Below, in pieces: positions 23,820-35,004 of a DNA stretch of 64,000 bases. The stretch comes from Cliona cf. orientalis. Its lineage: Eukaryota; Porifera; Demospongiae; Clionaida; Clionaidae. The notes under the pieces were generated by a model, which searched no databases, had not been told where the DNA came from, and saw only the letters and a list, made by a program, of their open reading frames with translations. The translations under genes were made by a program, and so were the position numbers. Every line of letters begins with the position of its first letter. Within the stretch, counting starts at the first letter, position 1. The stretch lies in the NCBI GenBank assembly GCA_963930775.1, contig OZ005689.1, forward strand, positions 29,961,079 to 30,025,078. The letters run 5' to 3'.

Positions 23820-26356
23820 ATAGGGTGTGACTGGTAGTGTGGAGAGTCCAGTAAATTCTGGCAACGAAAAAGGTGAGTTTTCTGATCTTGATGTTTCGTT
23901 TGTGTCCAATCAGTCATTTTATATTCCAACTCCCCAAAAGACTCTTTGGGCACATCGAGTCAGTCTTGAAGTTCCCATACCAGATAGTGTGTGCTTCTTA
24001 GAATTAAAGCAGCTGAACACTTCTGTTCAACTATTAAATGCTAGTCGGTGCTGTGTGACACCAGGCTGTTCAGGCATTCTTATCCCCTCTTCCGTTAAGA
24101 TGAGTGGACTGGGAGGTGCTATTTCCATAACCTTTTCATGTAATGGTTGCCTTATGCATCATATTCCCTTTGAAAGTTCTTTAAAATTTAAAGGCACGAC
24201 AAAAATAGGAACTGCAGTACAAGTGGCCTTCATTGTGGCTGGGTGTACTCATGCCACCTATTGCAAGGTGCTCCGGTATGCTCTCGGAATTGATGCAGTA
24301 GGTGCCAATGCATTCATGTCAACCATACTTAAGATGTATCCCATTGTCAAGCGGCTGGTTGATGACATGTGTGAGGAGGCAAAAAATGACATGAAAGCAA
24401 TGGATCAGACTCAGCTTGGTTCGTGGTCCCGAGCTGTCACCTCTGCCGATGGCACTTGGATGACACGTGGATATCATTCAAAAAATGCCACCTTTAGCAT
24501 ACGTGACTACCTTACTGGAGCTCTACTGTACACTGTCCATCTTTGTCAGAAAGGTAGGGACAAAGTGATTCAGGAAGATCTCTACCAAGGTACGTCAAAA
24601 GCCGCAGAAGGGTACGGTGCACGGCTCACTCTAAAGAAGGCAAAAGAGGAAGGTTTATGCATCGAAGTGCATTGGCAGGATGCTGACACCTCCTCCTCCA
24701 ATGTAGTAGTAGAGCACTTTGGTGACGCCAAGGTGATGATTTGTGGAGGCCATGCTGGTAGGGCCCACAAAAAACAGCTTGAGAACCTAGCTAAAATGCA
24801 ATCATTTTCAGAGGACTTCATAGCTATGCATGGTAAAAAATTTCCACTGGTGCGTGATGTAGTGTGTCACTGTAAAAAGCGGCACAGCATTGGCTGTGGG
24901 TATCTGTCTGATTCTTTCATAGAGAGAGCACGCAATAATTTTTCCTTTATTCTTAGTGAGTCACAATCACCAGAAGAATTTTCAACCACACTTAGAGCAT
25001 TGCCCAAACATGCACGTGACCAACATGAGTGGGTTGGGGGACAGTGCGACTTTCATCCTCTCAAAGTGTGTAGCTGTAAAAAGTGTGGGGACAGGGAGAA
25101 CTTTGAGTGTGAGGGGAAAAATTATCACACTAAGCACATCTTGTCCTGTCCTCTACACTCCCTTGCATATGAAATTGAATGTGATCGCAGAGCTTCTATG
25201 GCTGATATCCTGGTTCACCCCATCCTGAAGCGAGGCCACTCCAATTGGTTAGAAGCCTCACATAGTGTGTTCATCAGATTCAGACCAAAGCACATTCACC
25301 TGGAACGGCTTCATTACGAGACTGCAACCAACCTGGGCCTACTGCAGTCCAACATGACCTACATGTACAGCAAGCATGGCCCATCCTATCACTGGGTTCC
25401 AGAGCTGTTTCGGCGTCTTGGGCTGCCAGTTTTTGAAGGCCTGCAGGAACAGCTTGAGGCATTGAATAGAAGGAGAAAGGCTGAACTAGACTTGGCAAAG
25501 ACAGAAGTAGCAGCAAAAAGACGTAGAATTCAACTGAAGAAGGAGAGAATCTTGGACTCCCATCGTCGCAAGGAGTGGTCCAAGGCATATGGCAAAGATA
25601 CCTACGGTTCCGATGATGAAGCCGATACAGTATCAAAAGTCGGTGTAAAACGCAAATGCAAGTGTGGGTCTACTAATCACAGTCGTCCCAAACACAGGGA
25701 CTGTCCTCTGAACAAGAAGAGGAGAGTTAATGTTCCAGATTTGCTACACAACGGTGTCACACTGTCTGGATCAAGTGACAATGATAGTGACATTAATCCT
25801 GTTGTTTGTCTCTTCAGACAGCAATATTGATGAATTAAGTGATGAGTGGATGCATGACGACGACTTAATCAGTGGTAGTCTGTGCGTATGTGGGTCATTG
25901 AATCGTGCACACAAGGCGTACTGTCCTATGAACAGCAGGAATCGATCCAGTTGTGTCCTCTTTGGTGCTGATGATGTTTTGCCTGCTCCATCAAGCAATC
26001 TTGGCCACTCCAAGTGTGGAGAATCGGATGATACGATCGAATCTGACAAAGTTCATATGTGTAAGAAAGACCATGACAGTGTTGAGCTTAAGCCCGGAGA
26101 TTGTGTATTTGTGCATAGTAGAAAGGTAATCGACAGCCACGTCCCATGCCACATTGTCCAAGTTGTGGGTAAATTCTACCATCTTTGCAGTAAGAATGGT
26201 GTTCTCAGTGGACGTTACTCGAGCAAGGATTTGATGATCTCTAGCTGCAACTTCTCCATTCCATTGGATGAGTGGCATCAACATATCAGAAAGTTGGGGA
26301 TCATTTGCTCCAAATGTCACTTTGTTGCACCTTTTGAGTATGAGCTGAATGTATAG
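23820..26356 (+). CDS. Mutator-like DDE transposase with C-terminal zinc motifs
   Basis: A large exon begins after an AG acceptor near 23821 and runs to about 25753; a second runs 25818-26356 across a 64-bp intron. Together they encode about 820 residues with no internal stop. The upstream exon with the ATG was not found; one candidate near 23118 is weak. The core has TSADGTWMTRGYHSKN, then VHWQDADTSSSNVV, then CGGHAGRAHKKQLE. These match the spacing of DD and the downstream His region in Mutator-like transposases, so I place it there. Downstream are Cys-rich segments, including CKCGSTNHSRPKHRDCP and a second CxCG near 25890, and a final KPGDCVFVHSRK module. Antisense to 24606-24638 is the source of the insert found at 52019. 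Elements of this kind often travel with an Ulp1 gene, but none is adjacent. Confidence 0.65.
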
Positions 26357-26359
26357 CCA

Positions 26360-26880
26360 GTATAGGAAATGTATTATAAAACAACGCTTTTACCACAAAT
26401 AGAGCTCTACTTGAAAAAAATAGGTTGAGATCGCATTCTTCATCGGGTCAGCTATCTACCAATACCAAATTCAAGTGTGGGCGGGGCCAGTCCGCTCTGC
26501 CGATTTCAATACAAATTTTTTGTGCAGGGATCTATGAAAATGAGTCATTTTCGTGAAGTTTTACCCTGAATTTCACGTTTCTATGACTAATACAAAAAAA
26601 AATAGGTCAGAGTGTTTTTAATCTTTGCTTCAGCTATCCTACGATGCGCAAAGTAAAGCCAGTCTGCGCTCCTCTCTGCCGATTTCGCTTGAAGTTAATG
26701 ACATCAATTTGGCTTCAAGCGGGGGGCGTGTCCAAATACTCCGCCCATTTTCTCTAATTCAACGAATGAAAGAAAAATTTTGTTTAGCGCTCCAGCTATG
26801 CTGAGATCGAAAACCAGAGAATTGATTGTGTGATCTGCCGCTTACCTGTAGCTCTTGCCATATTTCTTACGCTGCTTTCA
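26360..26880. other. Non-coding, with two diverged copies of a short repeat
   Basis: The phrase CTCTGCCGATTTC occurs near 26496 and 26694 in similar contexts, so the stretch may be a diverged tandem pair of about 200 bp. No gene is visible. Confidence 0.4.
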
Positions 26881-26882
26881 CA

Positions 26883-29643
26883 ATGATCTTCAAACCCGTC
26901 ATTTTCATGACGCTGCTCCTCTTCATCGTCCTGTTGTTTCCTGTCTGCCTGGCGGATGGTAGCGAAGCGAGTGGAACGAACGAGTCGTCTTTTTATACCT
27001 TTCTCATCACCAAGTAAGCCTTCTCGTCCTAAGTGTACTTAATTTATAAATCATCACCTACCTTAGTCTATAGATATTTGATCCTGATCTACCTCCTTTA
27101 GTTACGAGTACAGTAGTTCTGCTAGGTCAGTGATTTCACTGAGTTTTAAATATGCCTCACAGGAAGCTGTAGTGCATTAGTAGACATGTTTTAATAAGAG
27201 TCTCAGTAGCTACATGAATTGAGGACTCTGAGTTGTGCTGTGGAATAAAGATGTGTTTGTATAATTTATTTAATCTCTATGCCTAGCAGGTGTGATTTTT
27301 TTTGTTCTATTCGTTTTGATTTTAGCAAGTTCCTGTATGACCTTACTCGCCATGATGGACACAATCCCTCACAATCAGTGCTTCGCAAGTGGATTGAGGC
27401 CCTTGCATCCAAGCTTGGAGTATCGCTCAAATCCAGTGAACACATACAAACAGTCCTTATTCGTCGAGCAAATTATTTGAAAGGAAAGGTAAAAGCTTGT
27501 ACCGGCTCTGCAAAGAGAATAAGGTATCTCCAACAGGAGTGGGAGCTAAAACTTTGTGAGCAAGATATTGACTTCACGGAAATGAAAAGCAGAGTTGAAA
27601 CCTTAGAAGACGAAGTGACAGAACTTCAACAAGAAATCTCTCATGCAGCACAAGATATCCAACAGCTCGTGCAAGAAAGGAATGAGCACCAAGAGAAAGA
27701 AGAACTTGCTGTAACTGTATCCCGGCTTCAGAAAGATAATCAACGGTTAAAGGCCAGATATCGCGAACTATCTGCGGTCACAAATTACGATACACCAAAA
27801 ACGAGAGGAAGAAGCTACAAGCCTGATAAAGCATACTCAGAATCACACAGAAGGCGACTTAAGAGACGGAGAACAGATAGCTGTAATAAATCGCTATCAT
27901 GGCTTGAAGATCAAGGATTCATTCCGGTCACTGTTACAATGCAGAATCTGTCAACCGGTATGGAGGAAACGATCCGCCTCTGCGATGATGATCTTGTTGA
28001 ACTATTTGGACAATCAAACGACATGGATGACGAAACTCTCGATATGGTGAGCATGATGTTATACATAAAAGATTGGTACAACATCTCTGATGGTGCCTAC
28101 CACGAGCTGGCCAAGGTGTGCAAGGAAATGCCCCGACAATATAGACTCAGAGAGCGAATAACAGAACTAAACAAGCTTTGGAGAATCCATGCAACTCCCA
28201 ACAACACTCAAGGAGTACAACAGAGCCTAAAGAATCGCTTGGAACTTCAACTCAAACACCTAATCAAAAGCAGCTGTGACCCTACATGTAACTCTCCTTT
28301 CATGCAAGAAAAGATTGTACGTGTAAAATTATCAGGGGATGGGACGAGAATTGGAAAGAGACTCCATGTCGTAGCCTTCACATTTACCTTGCTTGATGAA
28401 AATCAAGCTACATCTGCTGCAGGAAACCATATCCTTGCCATTTTCAAACAACCGGAATCATACGAATGCTGCCCTGGCTGATATTATTCATGAGGTAGAG
28501 CACCTCAAAGAAATCCAGGTCGAAGATATTACATTCAAGATCACCTATTACTTAGGTGGAGACTGGAAATTCCTCGCTGTAGTGACGGGCATTGACTCTG
28601 CCTCTAGTGACCATGCCTGTATCTGGTGTAAATGCAAGAAGGATGAGAGGTGTGACATTCAGCGGGAATGGTCTCTAAGTGATAAGAACAAAGCAGCTAG
28701 GACAACTGATGAGAACATAGAACTTGCCCAACGTCCTCGTTCGCGTAAGGAATACAATGTATCCCATAAGCCTTTGTTTCCCTCCATCCCACTCACACAT
28801 GTCGTAATTGACAACCTACACCTATTTTTGCGCACCTCTGATGTACTCATTGATCTCCTTATCGTCGAACTCCGTCGGCAGGATGCCATAGCGACCGTCA
28901 AAAAATTTTCAAATCCCAATTTGAGCAAGTATCGACACATCCAGAATTTTCAGACTTTCGTTTCTTCTCTTGGCATACCAGGATTCGAGTTTTATGTTGG
29001 CCGCTCCTCAAAAGAACTCAAATGCCGTTCCCTTACTGGTCCGGAGAAGTTAAAACTATTTAGAAGCATCCGTATTCAGACCATGTTACCTACTCTCTCT
29101 TCAGAGCTGTGTCGGCAGATTCAACACCTATGGGAGGAGCTTCTTAGCTTGAACTCTACTGTGTCAAAGCCAGCTGCTGAGCTTTCAGACGAGTGCATAG
29201 CTGAATTCGTAAGGCGAGCACGAGAGTGGGGTGAAAAGTTCGTGGCCGTTTACCAGAGAAAGAACATTACTCCCTACATCCACGCAATGATAAATCATGT
29301 GGGGGAGTTCATGAAGATTCATGGATCGATAATACCCTTTACTCAACAGGGTCTGGAGAAAAAGAACGATATCATTACAAAAACATTCTTTCGGTCATCT
29401 AGCTATCAAGGCGACGCAGCCCTTCGCCAGATTGTTGAAAAGCAAAACCGTGTTGAACACTTAGAAACGATTGGTGCTAAAAAGGTCAGAGTTTTTGATA
29501 TCCATTGTTCTAACTGTAACTGTGCTAGTCATAACCGTCTTACATGTACCCATCCATGCAAGCGTTGTGGTTTTGTACCCTATTGTGATCACTTAGTTAG
29601 GTCTGACATTAACAAAGTTGCTCTTTGTGAAAAAGAAAATTGA
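26883..29643 (+). pseudogene. Transposase-like protein with coiled coil, one frameshift
   Basis: Exon 1 (26883-27013) joins exon 2 (from 27326) across a 312-bp GT-AG intron in correct phase. One extra base at about 28467 shifts the frame; the rest runs to 29643, for about 815 residues in all. The N-terminus from the ATG is strongly hydrophobic (about residues 5-22), odd for a nuclear protein, so the true start may differ. Residues about 120-220 form a Gln/Glu/Leu-rich coiled coil. Then come KLSGDGTRIGKR, WKFLAVVTGIDSA, ACIWCKC, THVVIDNLHLFL and FTQQGLEKKND, and a Cys-rich end (CSNCNC, CKRCGF). I know this as a multi-copy invertebrate family, probably transposase-derived with an RNase H-like core, but I cannot name it. 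The split chromo-like gene lies convergent downstream. Confidence 0.55.
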
Positions 29644-30268
29644 TCTGACTTTGTAATCTTACGATGTTTAATGTTTGAACATACACATGTACATTTCATC
29701 ATACACTTGTAATAATTATTATTTTGATGTCAAGTCAAGTTAAACAAAACCAATGTGACTTGGTTAAGTACAATTTGTCAAAAATTAGGTACGTGTGTAC
29801 ATAAACAGTTTAACAAAAAGCATGAAGAAAAAAGGAATTCAAACTTCTATATCAAAATTCGGTAGTTGTTCTTTAATACCATCGAAACGAACAAACTTAA
29901 AAACTAGCACATAACCACCGTCAATGAGTTTATTGTCAGTGGTGGCTAGATGATCTACAAGTTGGGGTTTCTTATGTAGATAAAATGTTACAGTATCTGC
30001 TAAAACACAACAGAAATCAAAATGTGCGTTGATTCCTCTTATGAACCACCGCTCTCCAAGAAAAGGTGTCAGATCTTCGTGATGTGTGATACCATAATGT
30101 TCTTCATCTCTCACCACTTTCAGCAGCTTTCCAACAGACTTTAGTCCACCTTGAAAGATAAGTTTGTCAAATGGCACCTCCACTCTAATGGAGGGATCTC
30201 TGTCTCTCCCAGAATACAGTGCTGACTTTATGGCATAGGCCAATTGTTGGTGGTGGTCAAATGGCTTG

Positions 30269-30452
30269 TGTAATATACTTTACTTGTAAGAATGATAATA
30301 ATTCAAGGAATAAAACGTCGACGGGTACACACACAATATTGCATACATTAAAAGGAAGTGACATCACAATACATCATAATAATAAACACGCATGCGCAAT
30401 AGATAGTTATATACAGTACACAGTTACAGTTGATCGAATACATTATTCCACA
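30269..30452 (-). repeat. 3' LTR of the Ty3/gypsy element
   Basis: 184 bp, identical by reading to 34366-34549, preceded on the minus strand by the polypurine tract. Confidence 0.95.
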
Positions 30453-30466
30453 TCTCCCCTTTTTGT

Positions 30467-33400
30467 TTATTTCGAGAATCGATCTGGGGGATGAACAACT
30501 GTTCCAGTTCGTGATCGTGTTCGAATAACTTGAGTATCCTGTGACTGTGCACTCTCTCCATTTTCGACTGTCTCTGGCCTCTCACTCGTAGCGTTCTCTG
30601 ACCTGGGTCTCAAGTGTCTCCTATTTCTCCTAACCTGTCCAGTTGGAGTGTCTACAGCATAAGATCTGGGTGTTTCCAACTGTTGCGACACAGTGCCAGG
30701 AGACTGGTTACCTTGAGTAGAGACCCACACTGGTGTACCTTCTGGTAGCTCAATAGCAGTATGTGTGCGATGTCTCTGATCGTAATTTCTCTTTTGTTGC
30801 AGTTTGTGCTGCTTGTCTTTCTCTCTGAAATCTTTCAGGTGAGGCCAATCGGGAGTGAGATACTTCTTTATTTGTGGTACATCTGTACGAATGCGTCTCC
30901 CCATAAGGAGTTCCGCTGGACTCAATCCACACCACGGAAGTGGCGTTGCTCGGTAGCTTAGCAATGCTAGGTATGGGTCGTCAGTGTTGGAGATTAGCTT
31001 CTTTACGGTTTTCACTGTCCTCTCTGCCAAACCGTTGGACTGTGGGTAGTGTGGACTGCTGGTTATGAGAGTGAAACAATATCTCTCTGCAAATTCCTTC
31101 ATCTCTTGCGAAGCAAACTGTGGTCCGTTATCGCTCATGAACTCGACTGGTATGCCGTGACGAGAAAATATCCCTTTCAACGCAGAGATAACTCCAGCAG
31201 ATGTAGTTGAGGTCAGCTTCTGTATTTCCATGTATCTGGAATAGTAATCCACCACTACCAGGTATGTAGAATCTTTCAGCTGGAATAAATCAGCACCAAC
31301 TTTCTCCCATGGGTGACTTGGTAGAGCTGACTGTAACATTGGTTCTACTGGGGGTGGTGTGTTCTTCATGCACGTGGAACATCTCCTGACAAAGCTTTCC
31401 ACCTGCTTGGACACTCCTGGCCACCACACTGAGGATGAAACTCGAAGTCGACATCTCTGAATTCCTTGGTGTCCATGGTGTATTTTCATTAGAATCTCAT
31501 ACTGAAGACTCTCAGGTACCACAACTCTCGTACCGTGCAGTAGTAGGTCGTCAACTACTGAAAGCTTGTCTTTCTCTCCCCAGTATTTCTTCAGAATTCC
31601 TTTGATAACATGTCTCGCTGGCCACCCATTCTGTGTAAATTCAATGACCTTTGAGCAAATAGGATCGTCTTTCTGCGCTTCTCGAAACTGTTGCATTCTC
31701 CTTTTGCTTGCTGGTAGCTGTTCCACAAGTGAATCGACGAATCTCTCAACGTCCTCATCTCCCTCACATACGCCTTCGACTGACTTGATGGGAGCACGTG
31801 AAAGTGTGTCGGCAGTGTACAAATACATCCCGGGGACGTGAGCGATGGAATAGTTAAATCTCGTGAGGCGTAGTCGAAATCTCAATACTCTTGGTGGCAA
31901 CCTATCCAGTTGCGTTGCTCCCAGTAGAGGTACCAGGGGTTTGTGGTCGGTTTCGATTTGGATGTGCTTGCCGATGACATAGTCAGCAAACTTCTCACAC
32001 GCCCAAACAAGAGCAAGGGCCTCTTTCTCGATCTGCGAGTAGCGTTTTTCAGTCTCGGTCATAGACTTGGAGGCATATGCAATTGGTTTCCACTCCTCTC
32101 TCTCGTGACTCTGCAAGAGGACGGCACCTAGTCCATATGCAGACGCATCGGCTCGGATCTTCGTCTTTGCGTTTGGATCGTACAAGGCGAGCACTGTAGG
32201 TCTTGTTAACTCCTCCTTCACCTTCTTAAATGCCTCCTCCTGTGCTGGTCCCCATAACCATGCTTTCCTGGGACTCAGAAGTTCACGTAGGGGTTGTGAA
32301 CACTCAGCTAGGTTGGGGCTGAACTTTCCTAGCTGGTTAACCATGCCCATGAACCTTCTTAGTTCCTTCAGGTTCTTTGGTGCCTCCATTTCGACAATGG
32401 CTCTCGTCTTCTCGGGATCAGATGATACACCTTCTTTTCCTACCACTTGGCCCAAAAAGGTAAGCGACTCCTTGCTAAATTCACATTTATCTTTGTTGAG
32501 GGTGCCCCGGGCTGACTCAATTTTCTTCAGAACGGCGTGTAATCTGGCATCATGCTCCTCCTGAGTCTTGCCATACACGAGAACGTCATCTACATGCACG
32601 ATTGCACCTTCAAGGCCGGCAAGAGTCTCAACTATTCGACGCTGAAAGTGTTCTGGCGCGCTGTTAATCCCAAATGGTAGCTTGTTGAATCGAAATCTGC
32701 CGAATGGTGTGATGAATGTAGTCAAATCACGCGAGCTTTCTTCCAGGGGTACCTGCCAAAATCCGGAATTACAATCTAGCTTACTGAACACTGTAGCCCC
32801 AGCTAGTTTGCTCAGGTTCTCCTCCACTGTTGGAAGAGGGTGGACTTCTCTCAAAACATTTTCGTTAAGTGCACGGTAGTCAACACATATACGGATGGCG
32901 CCCGATTTCTTGGGGACGACAACCATTCCCGCACACCAGGTCGATGGTTTTCCTACTTTGGAAATTACCCCAAGAGACTCCATCCTCGCCAGTTCTTTCT
33001 GGACTTTCTCTCGTAGCGGGAAGGGGACGTTCCGTGGAGTGTATAATGCAAAGGGCTGTGCATCAGGCTTTAGCTCGATCTTGTATTCTCCCTTTAGGGT
33101 TCCTAGGCCAGTAAATAAGGATGGGTACTGTTCCAATATCGTTTTCTGAATGGTCTCTACTTTTGCAAGCATTTTCAGGGCTTTAATTGCAGGCAGTCCC
33201 AACAGGTTATTCTGTATGCCCTTTACCACATACACCGTCTGCTCAGCTGATCTGTTACTGTACATTAGACATGCAGTGAACTCACACGTTACGTTGAGTG
33301 GAGTTTTGTTAGCTGTTACGAGACGTTTGGTAGTGCTCCTCCTTTCCACCTTGGTATCTCGGGTTAGGCGGTTCATCGTTTCTTCCGTAATTACCGAAAC

Positions 33401-33760
33401 CTCTGCCCCAGTGTCCACTTTGAAAATTACAGTCTGTCCATTTACCGATAGGGACTCGTTCCATGAAGTACTACCATTCTCATCGCTGACTGCATCCAGA
33501 AAGGAAGCGTCATCCAACTCCGTAGTGTAGTCTTCGGCAACCTCAGAAACTTTGGAGAAACACTGTGATTTGTAGTGTCCTTTCTTCTTGCAGTTGTGGC
33601 AGGTGGCTTCCCTGGCTGGGCAATGCTGTCTGGAGTGTGGTCCCCTGCCACACCTGGTACACTTATTGCGGGTTGTAGAACGGTGCCCTGCTGTCTCTGT
33701 GGTCTTGTTACTTGGCTTTGTTTTCTTTGAATTTCTGGGGGCGCACACCTGCCCCTCGGT
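30467..33760 (-). CDS. pol: Pol polyprotein of the Ty3/gypsy element
   Basis: The frame is open for about 1,090 codons with no ATG at its start; it lies +1 relative to gag and overlaps it by about 40-50 nt. In order it has two zinc knuckles (CTRCGRGPHSRQHC region and CHNCKKKGHYKSQC), an aspartic protease (DTGAEVSVI), reverse transcriptase with the catalytic VDD (IVHVDDVLVYG, His in place of the usual Tyr), RNase H (ADASAYGLGAVL), and an integrase with an HHCC zinc finger followed by a D,D-35-E core (SDNGPQF and NGLAERTVK). There is no envelope gene and no clear chromodomain at the C-terminus. Expression probably needs a +1 shift, as in Ty3, or another recoding event in the overlap. Confidence 0.93.
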   Translation of the reverse strand, partial: TEGQVCAPRNSKKTKPSNKTTETAGHRSTTRNKCTRCGRGPHSRQHCPAREATCHNCKKKGHYKSQCFSKVSEVAEDYTTELDDASFLDAVSDENGSTSWNESLSVNGQTVIFKVDTGAEVSVITEETMNRLTRDTKVERRSTTKRLVTANKTPLNVTCEFTACLMYSNRSAEQTVYVVKGIQNNLLGLPAIKALKMLAKVETIQKTILEQYPSLFTGLGTLKGEYKIELKPDAQPFALYTPRNVPFPLREKVQKELARMESLGVISKVGKPSTWCAGMVVVPKKSGAIRICVDYRALNENVLREVHPLPTVEENLSKLAGATVFSKLDCNSGFWQVPLEESSRDLTTFITPFGRFRFNKLPFGINSAPEHFQRRIVETLAGLEGAIVHVDDVLVYGKTQEEHDARLHAVLKKIESARGTLNKDKCEFSKESLTFLGQVVGKEGVSSDPEKTRAIVEMEAPKNLKELRRFMGMVNQLGKFSPNLAECSQPLRELLSPRKAWLWGPAQEEAFKKVKEELTRPTVLALYDPNAKTKIRADASAYGLGAVLLQSHEREEWKPIAYASKSMTETEKRYSQIEKEALALVWACEKFADYVIGKHIQIETDHKPLVPLLGATQLDRLPPRVLRFRLRLTRFNYSIAHVPGMYLYTADTLSRAPIKSVEGVCEGDEDVERFVDSLVEQLPASKRRMQQFREAQKDDPICSKVIEFTQNGWPARHVIKGILKKYWGEKDKLSVVDDLLLHGTRVVVPESLQYEILMKIHHGHQGIQRCRLRVSSSVWWPGVSKQVESFVRRCSTCMKNTPPPVEPMLQSALPSHPWEKVGADLFQLKDSTYLVVVDYYSRYMEIQKLTSTTSAGVISALKGIFSRHGIPVEFMSDNGPQFASQEMKEFAERYCFTLITSSPHYPQSNGLAERTVKTVKKLISNTDDPYLALLSYRATPLPWCGLSPAELLMGRRIRTDVPQIKKYLTPDWPHLKDFREKDKQHKLQQKRNYDQRHRTHTAIELPEGTPVWVSTQGNQSPGTVSQQLETPRSYAVDTPTGQVRRNRRHLRPRSENATSERPETVENGESAQSQDTQVIRTRSRTGTVVHPPDRFSK

Positions 33761-34334
33761 TGCCGATCGCCTCCACAGGTAAGCCCTCTCCTTGAAACCC
33801 GCTCTTCAGCTGTACCTGCTGCTCTCGTACTGCTTCTCTCTGCCTGACCATCTTTTTTGCTGACTCCAGCGTAAGGTCGGCATCCAACTGTAGCTTTTGC
33901 GACATGGCTTCGTCTCGAATGCCAACGACTATCCTGTCGCGTATCATTTCGTCTCGAAGATCACCGTATGCACAGTTCTCGCTCAGCTGGTAGAGGCACG
34001 TTATGAACTGCTCTACCGACTCGTCTTGCTTTTGACATCTCCGATTAAACCTGGCTCTCTCAAAAATCACATTTTTCCTGACTTGAAAAAATGAGTCAAA
34101 TTTCGCGATCACCTTGTCATAGTCTTTCTGGTCGCTCTCGGAGATTTTCGTTGACAGCAGCGTGTCCTCTGCTTCCTCTCCCATCGTGTAGAGGAGCATA
34201 CTAACTTGTCGTTGTGTGGTCTCTGTGGAGAGACCCGATGCTTGGCGGAACTGCTCGAACCTCCTCTTCCACTTCTGCCATTCGTCTGGTTGGTGGAAGG
34301 GAAACGGTAAGGGTGGTTTTAACTGAACAGCCAT
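33708..34334 (-). CDS. gag: Gag protein of the Ty3/gypsy element
   Basis: About 208 residues from the ATG at 34334, shortly after the primer binding site. It has the usual retrotransposon gag core (WQKWKRRFEQF near residue 20 and the FERARFNRR and VEQFITCLYQL segments). The zinc knuckles are encoded not here but at the start of the pol frame, so the nucleocapsid is made only after the frame change or as part of Gag-Pol. It would form the particle that packages element RNA. Confidence 0.85.
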   Translation of the reverse strand: MAVQLKPPLPFPFHQPDEWQKWKRRFEQFRQASGLSTETTQRQVSMLLYTMGEEAEDTLLSTKISESDQKDYDKVIAKFDSFFQVRKNVIFERARFNRRCQKQDESVEQFITCLYQLSENCAYGDLRDEMIRDRIVVGIRDEAMSQKLQLDADLTLESAKKMVRQREAVREQQVQLKSGFQGEGLPVEAIGNRGAGVRPQKFKENKAK

Positions 34335-34365
34335 AGTTGCTGCTTTACCACCACTCCTGACACCA

Positions 34366-34549
34366 TGTAATATACTTTACTTGTAAGAATGATAATAATT
34401 CAAGGAATAAAACGTCGACGGGTACACACACAATATTGCATACATTAAAAGGAAGTGACATCACAATACATCATAATAATAAACACGCATGCGCAATAGA
34501 TAGTTATATACAGTACACAGTTACAGTTGATCGAATACATTATTCCACA
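34366..34549 (-). repeat. 5' LTR of the Ty3/gypsy element
   Basis: 184 bp. On the minus strand it begins TGTGGAATAATG and ends TATATTACA, directly followed by the tRNA-Leu-type primer binding site. Confidence 0.95.
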
Positions 34550-34840
34550 GCTTGTATCTTTCCGGCTCTTTGGGAGGCACTATGTCCTCTCGGTTTCTCC
34601 ATTCATCGTGCTGACTACCAAAACCAGTGTAGTGAATCTTTACTTGAGTGTCGTTTTCTTCAATCACTTCGATCGCATACAGCTTGTCGTCCTGCTTCAT
34701 TGGCACCGTCTTTCGGGATTTTGGCAGCTTTACGTCAGATAATTCACTATAGTTCTTTCTCTCTCTCTGGCGAAGTTGGTATGCCATGTTGAAATTAATA
34801 CTTGTGTGATAAAGGATTCAGTTTCATGGCTGCTTTTATA

Positions 34841-34962
34841 CCAGCAAGGTTAACCTGTCTGATGGCAGTTGAGTAGTAGAGGTCACAGTTTGGTATGCAT
34901 TCCAGCAAGGTTAACCTGTTTGATGGCAGTTGAGTAGTAGAGGTCAAAGCTTGGTATGCATT
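34841..34962. repeat. Tandem duplication, 61-bp unit x2
   Basis: CCAGCAAGGTTAACCTGT... at 34841-34901 is repeated at 34902-34962 with three or four differences. It lies between the chromo-like gene and the satellite array. Confidence 0.9.
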
Positions 34963-35004
34963 CTTTACTAGCACTATGTACAGGCTCATAAGCTTAAGTT
35001 CCAC

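Larger units (their letters stand above)
30269..34549 (-). mobile_element. Full-length Ty3/gypsy LTR retrotransposon
   Basis: It has two 184-bp LTRs (30269-30452 and 34366-34549) that I read as identical, with TG...CA ends, and a perfect 5-bp duplication GCTTG at 30264-30268 and 34550-34554. On the minus strand a primer binding site follows the 5' LTR at 34365-34351 (TGGTGTCAGGAGTGG), which fits the 3' end of tRNA-Leu. A polypurine tract AAAAAGGGGAGA precedes the 3' LTR at 30464-30453. Gag and pol are both open. Identical LTRs and an exact duplication indicate a very recent insertion. The domain order RT-RNase H-integrase makes it Ty3/gypsy. Confidence 0.95.
29839..34787 (-). pseudogene. Chromo-like partner protein, split by an LTR retrotransposon
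   Basis: The N-terminal part reads from the ATG at 34787 down to 34550; the C-terminal part reads from 30268 down to 29839. The two are in the same frame once the 4.28-kb retrotransposon and one copy of the 5-bp duplication are ignored, giving about 220 residues. The N-terminal part starts MAYQLRQRERKNY and has IHYTGFGSQHDEWR, typical of a chromo-barrel or Tudor-knot fold. The C-terminal part is unfamiliar but has no stop. It is convergent with the transposase-like gene ending at 29643 and was probably its accessory protein, perhaps a chromatin or nucleic acid tether. The insertion must destroy function. Confidence 0.65.

Noticed and set aside
26822..29643. Secreted or membrane protein
   Set aside because: Only the short first exon is hydrophobic; the rest is a coiled-coil, Cys-rich transposase-like protein.
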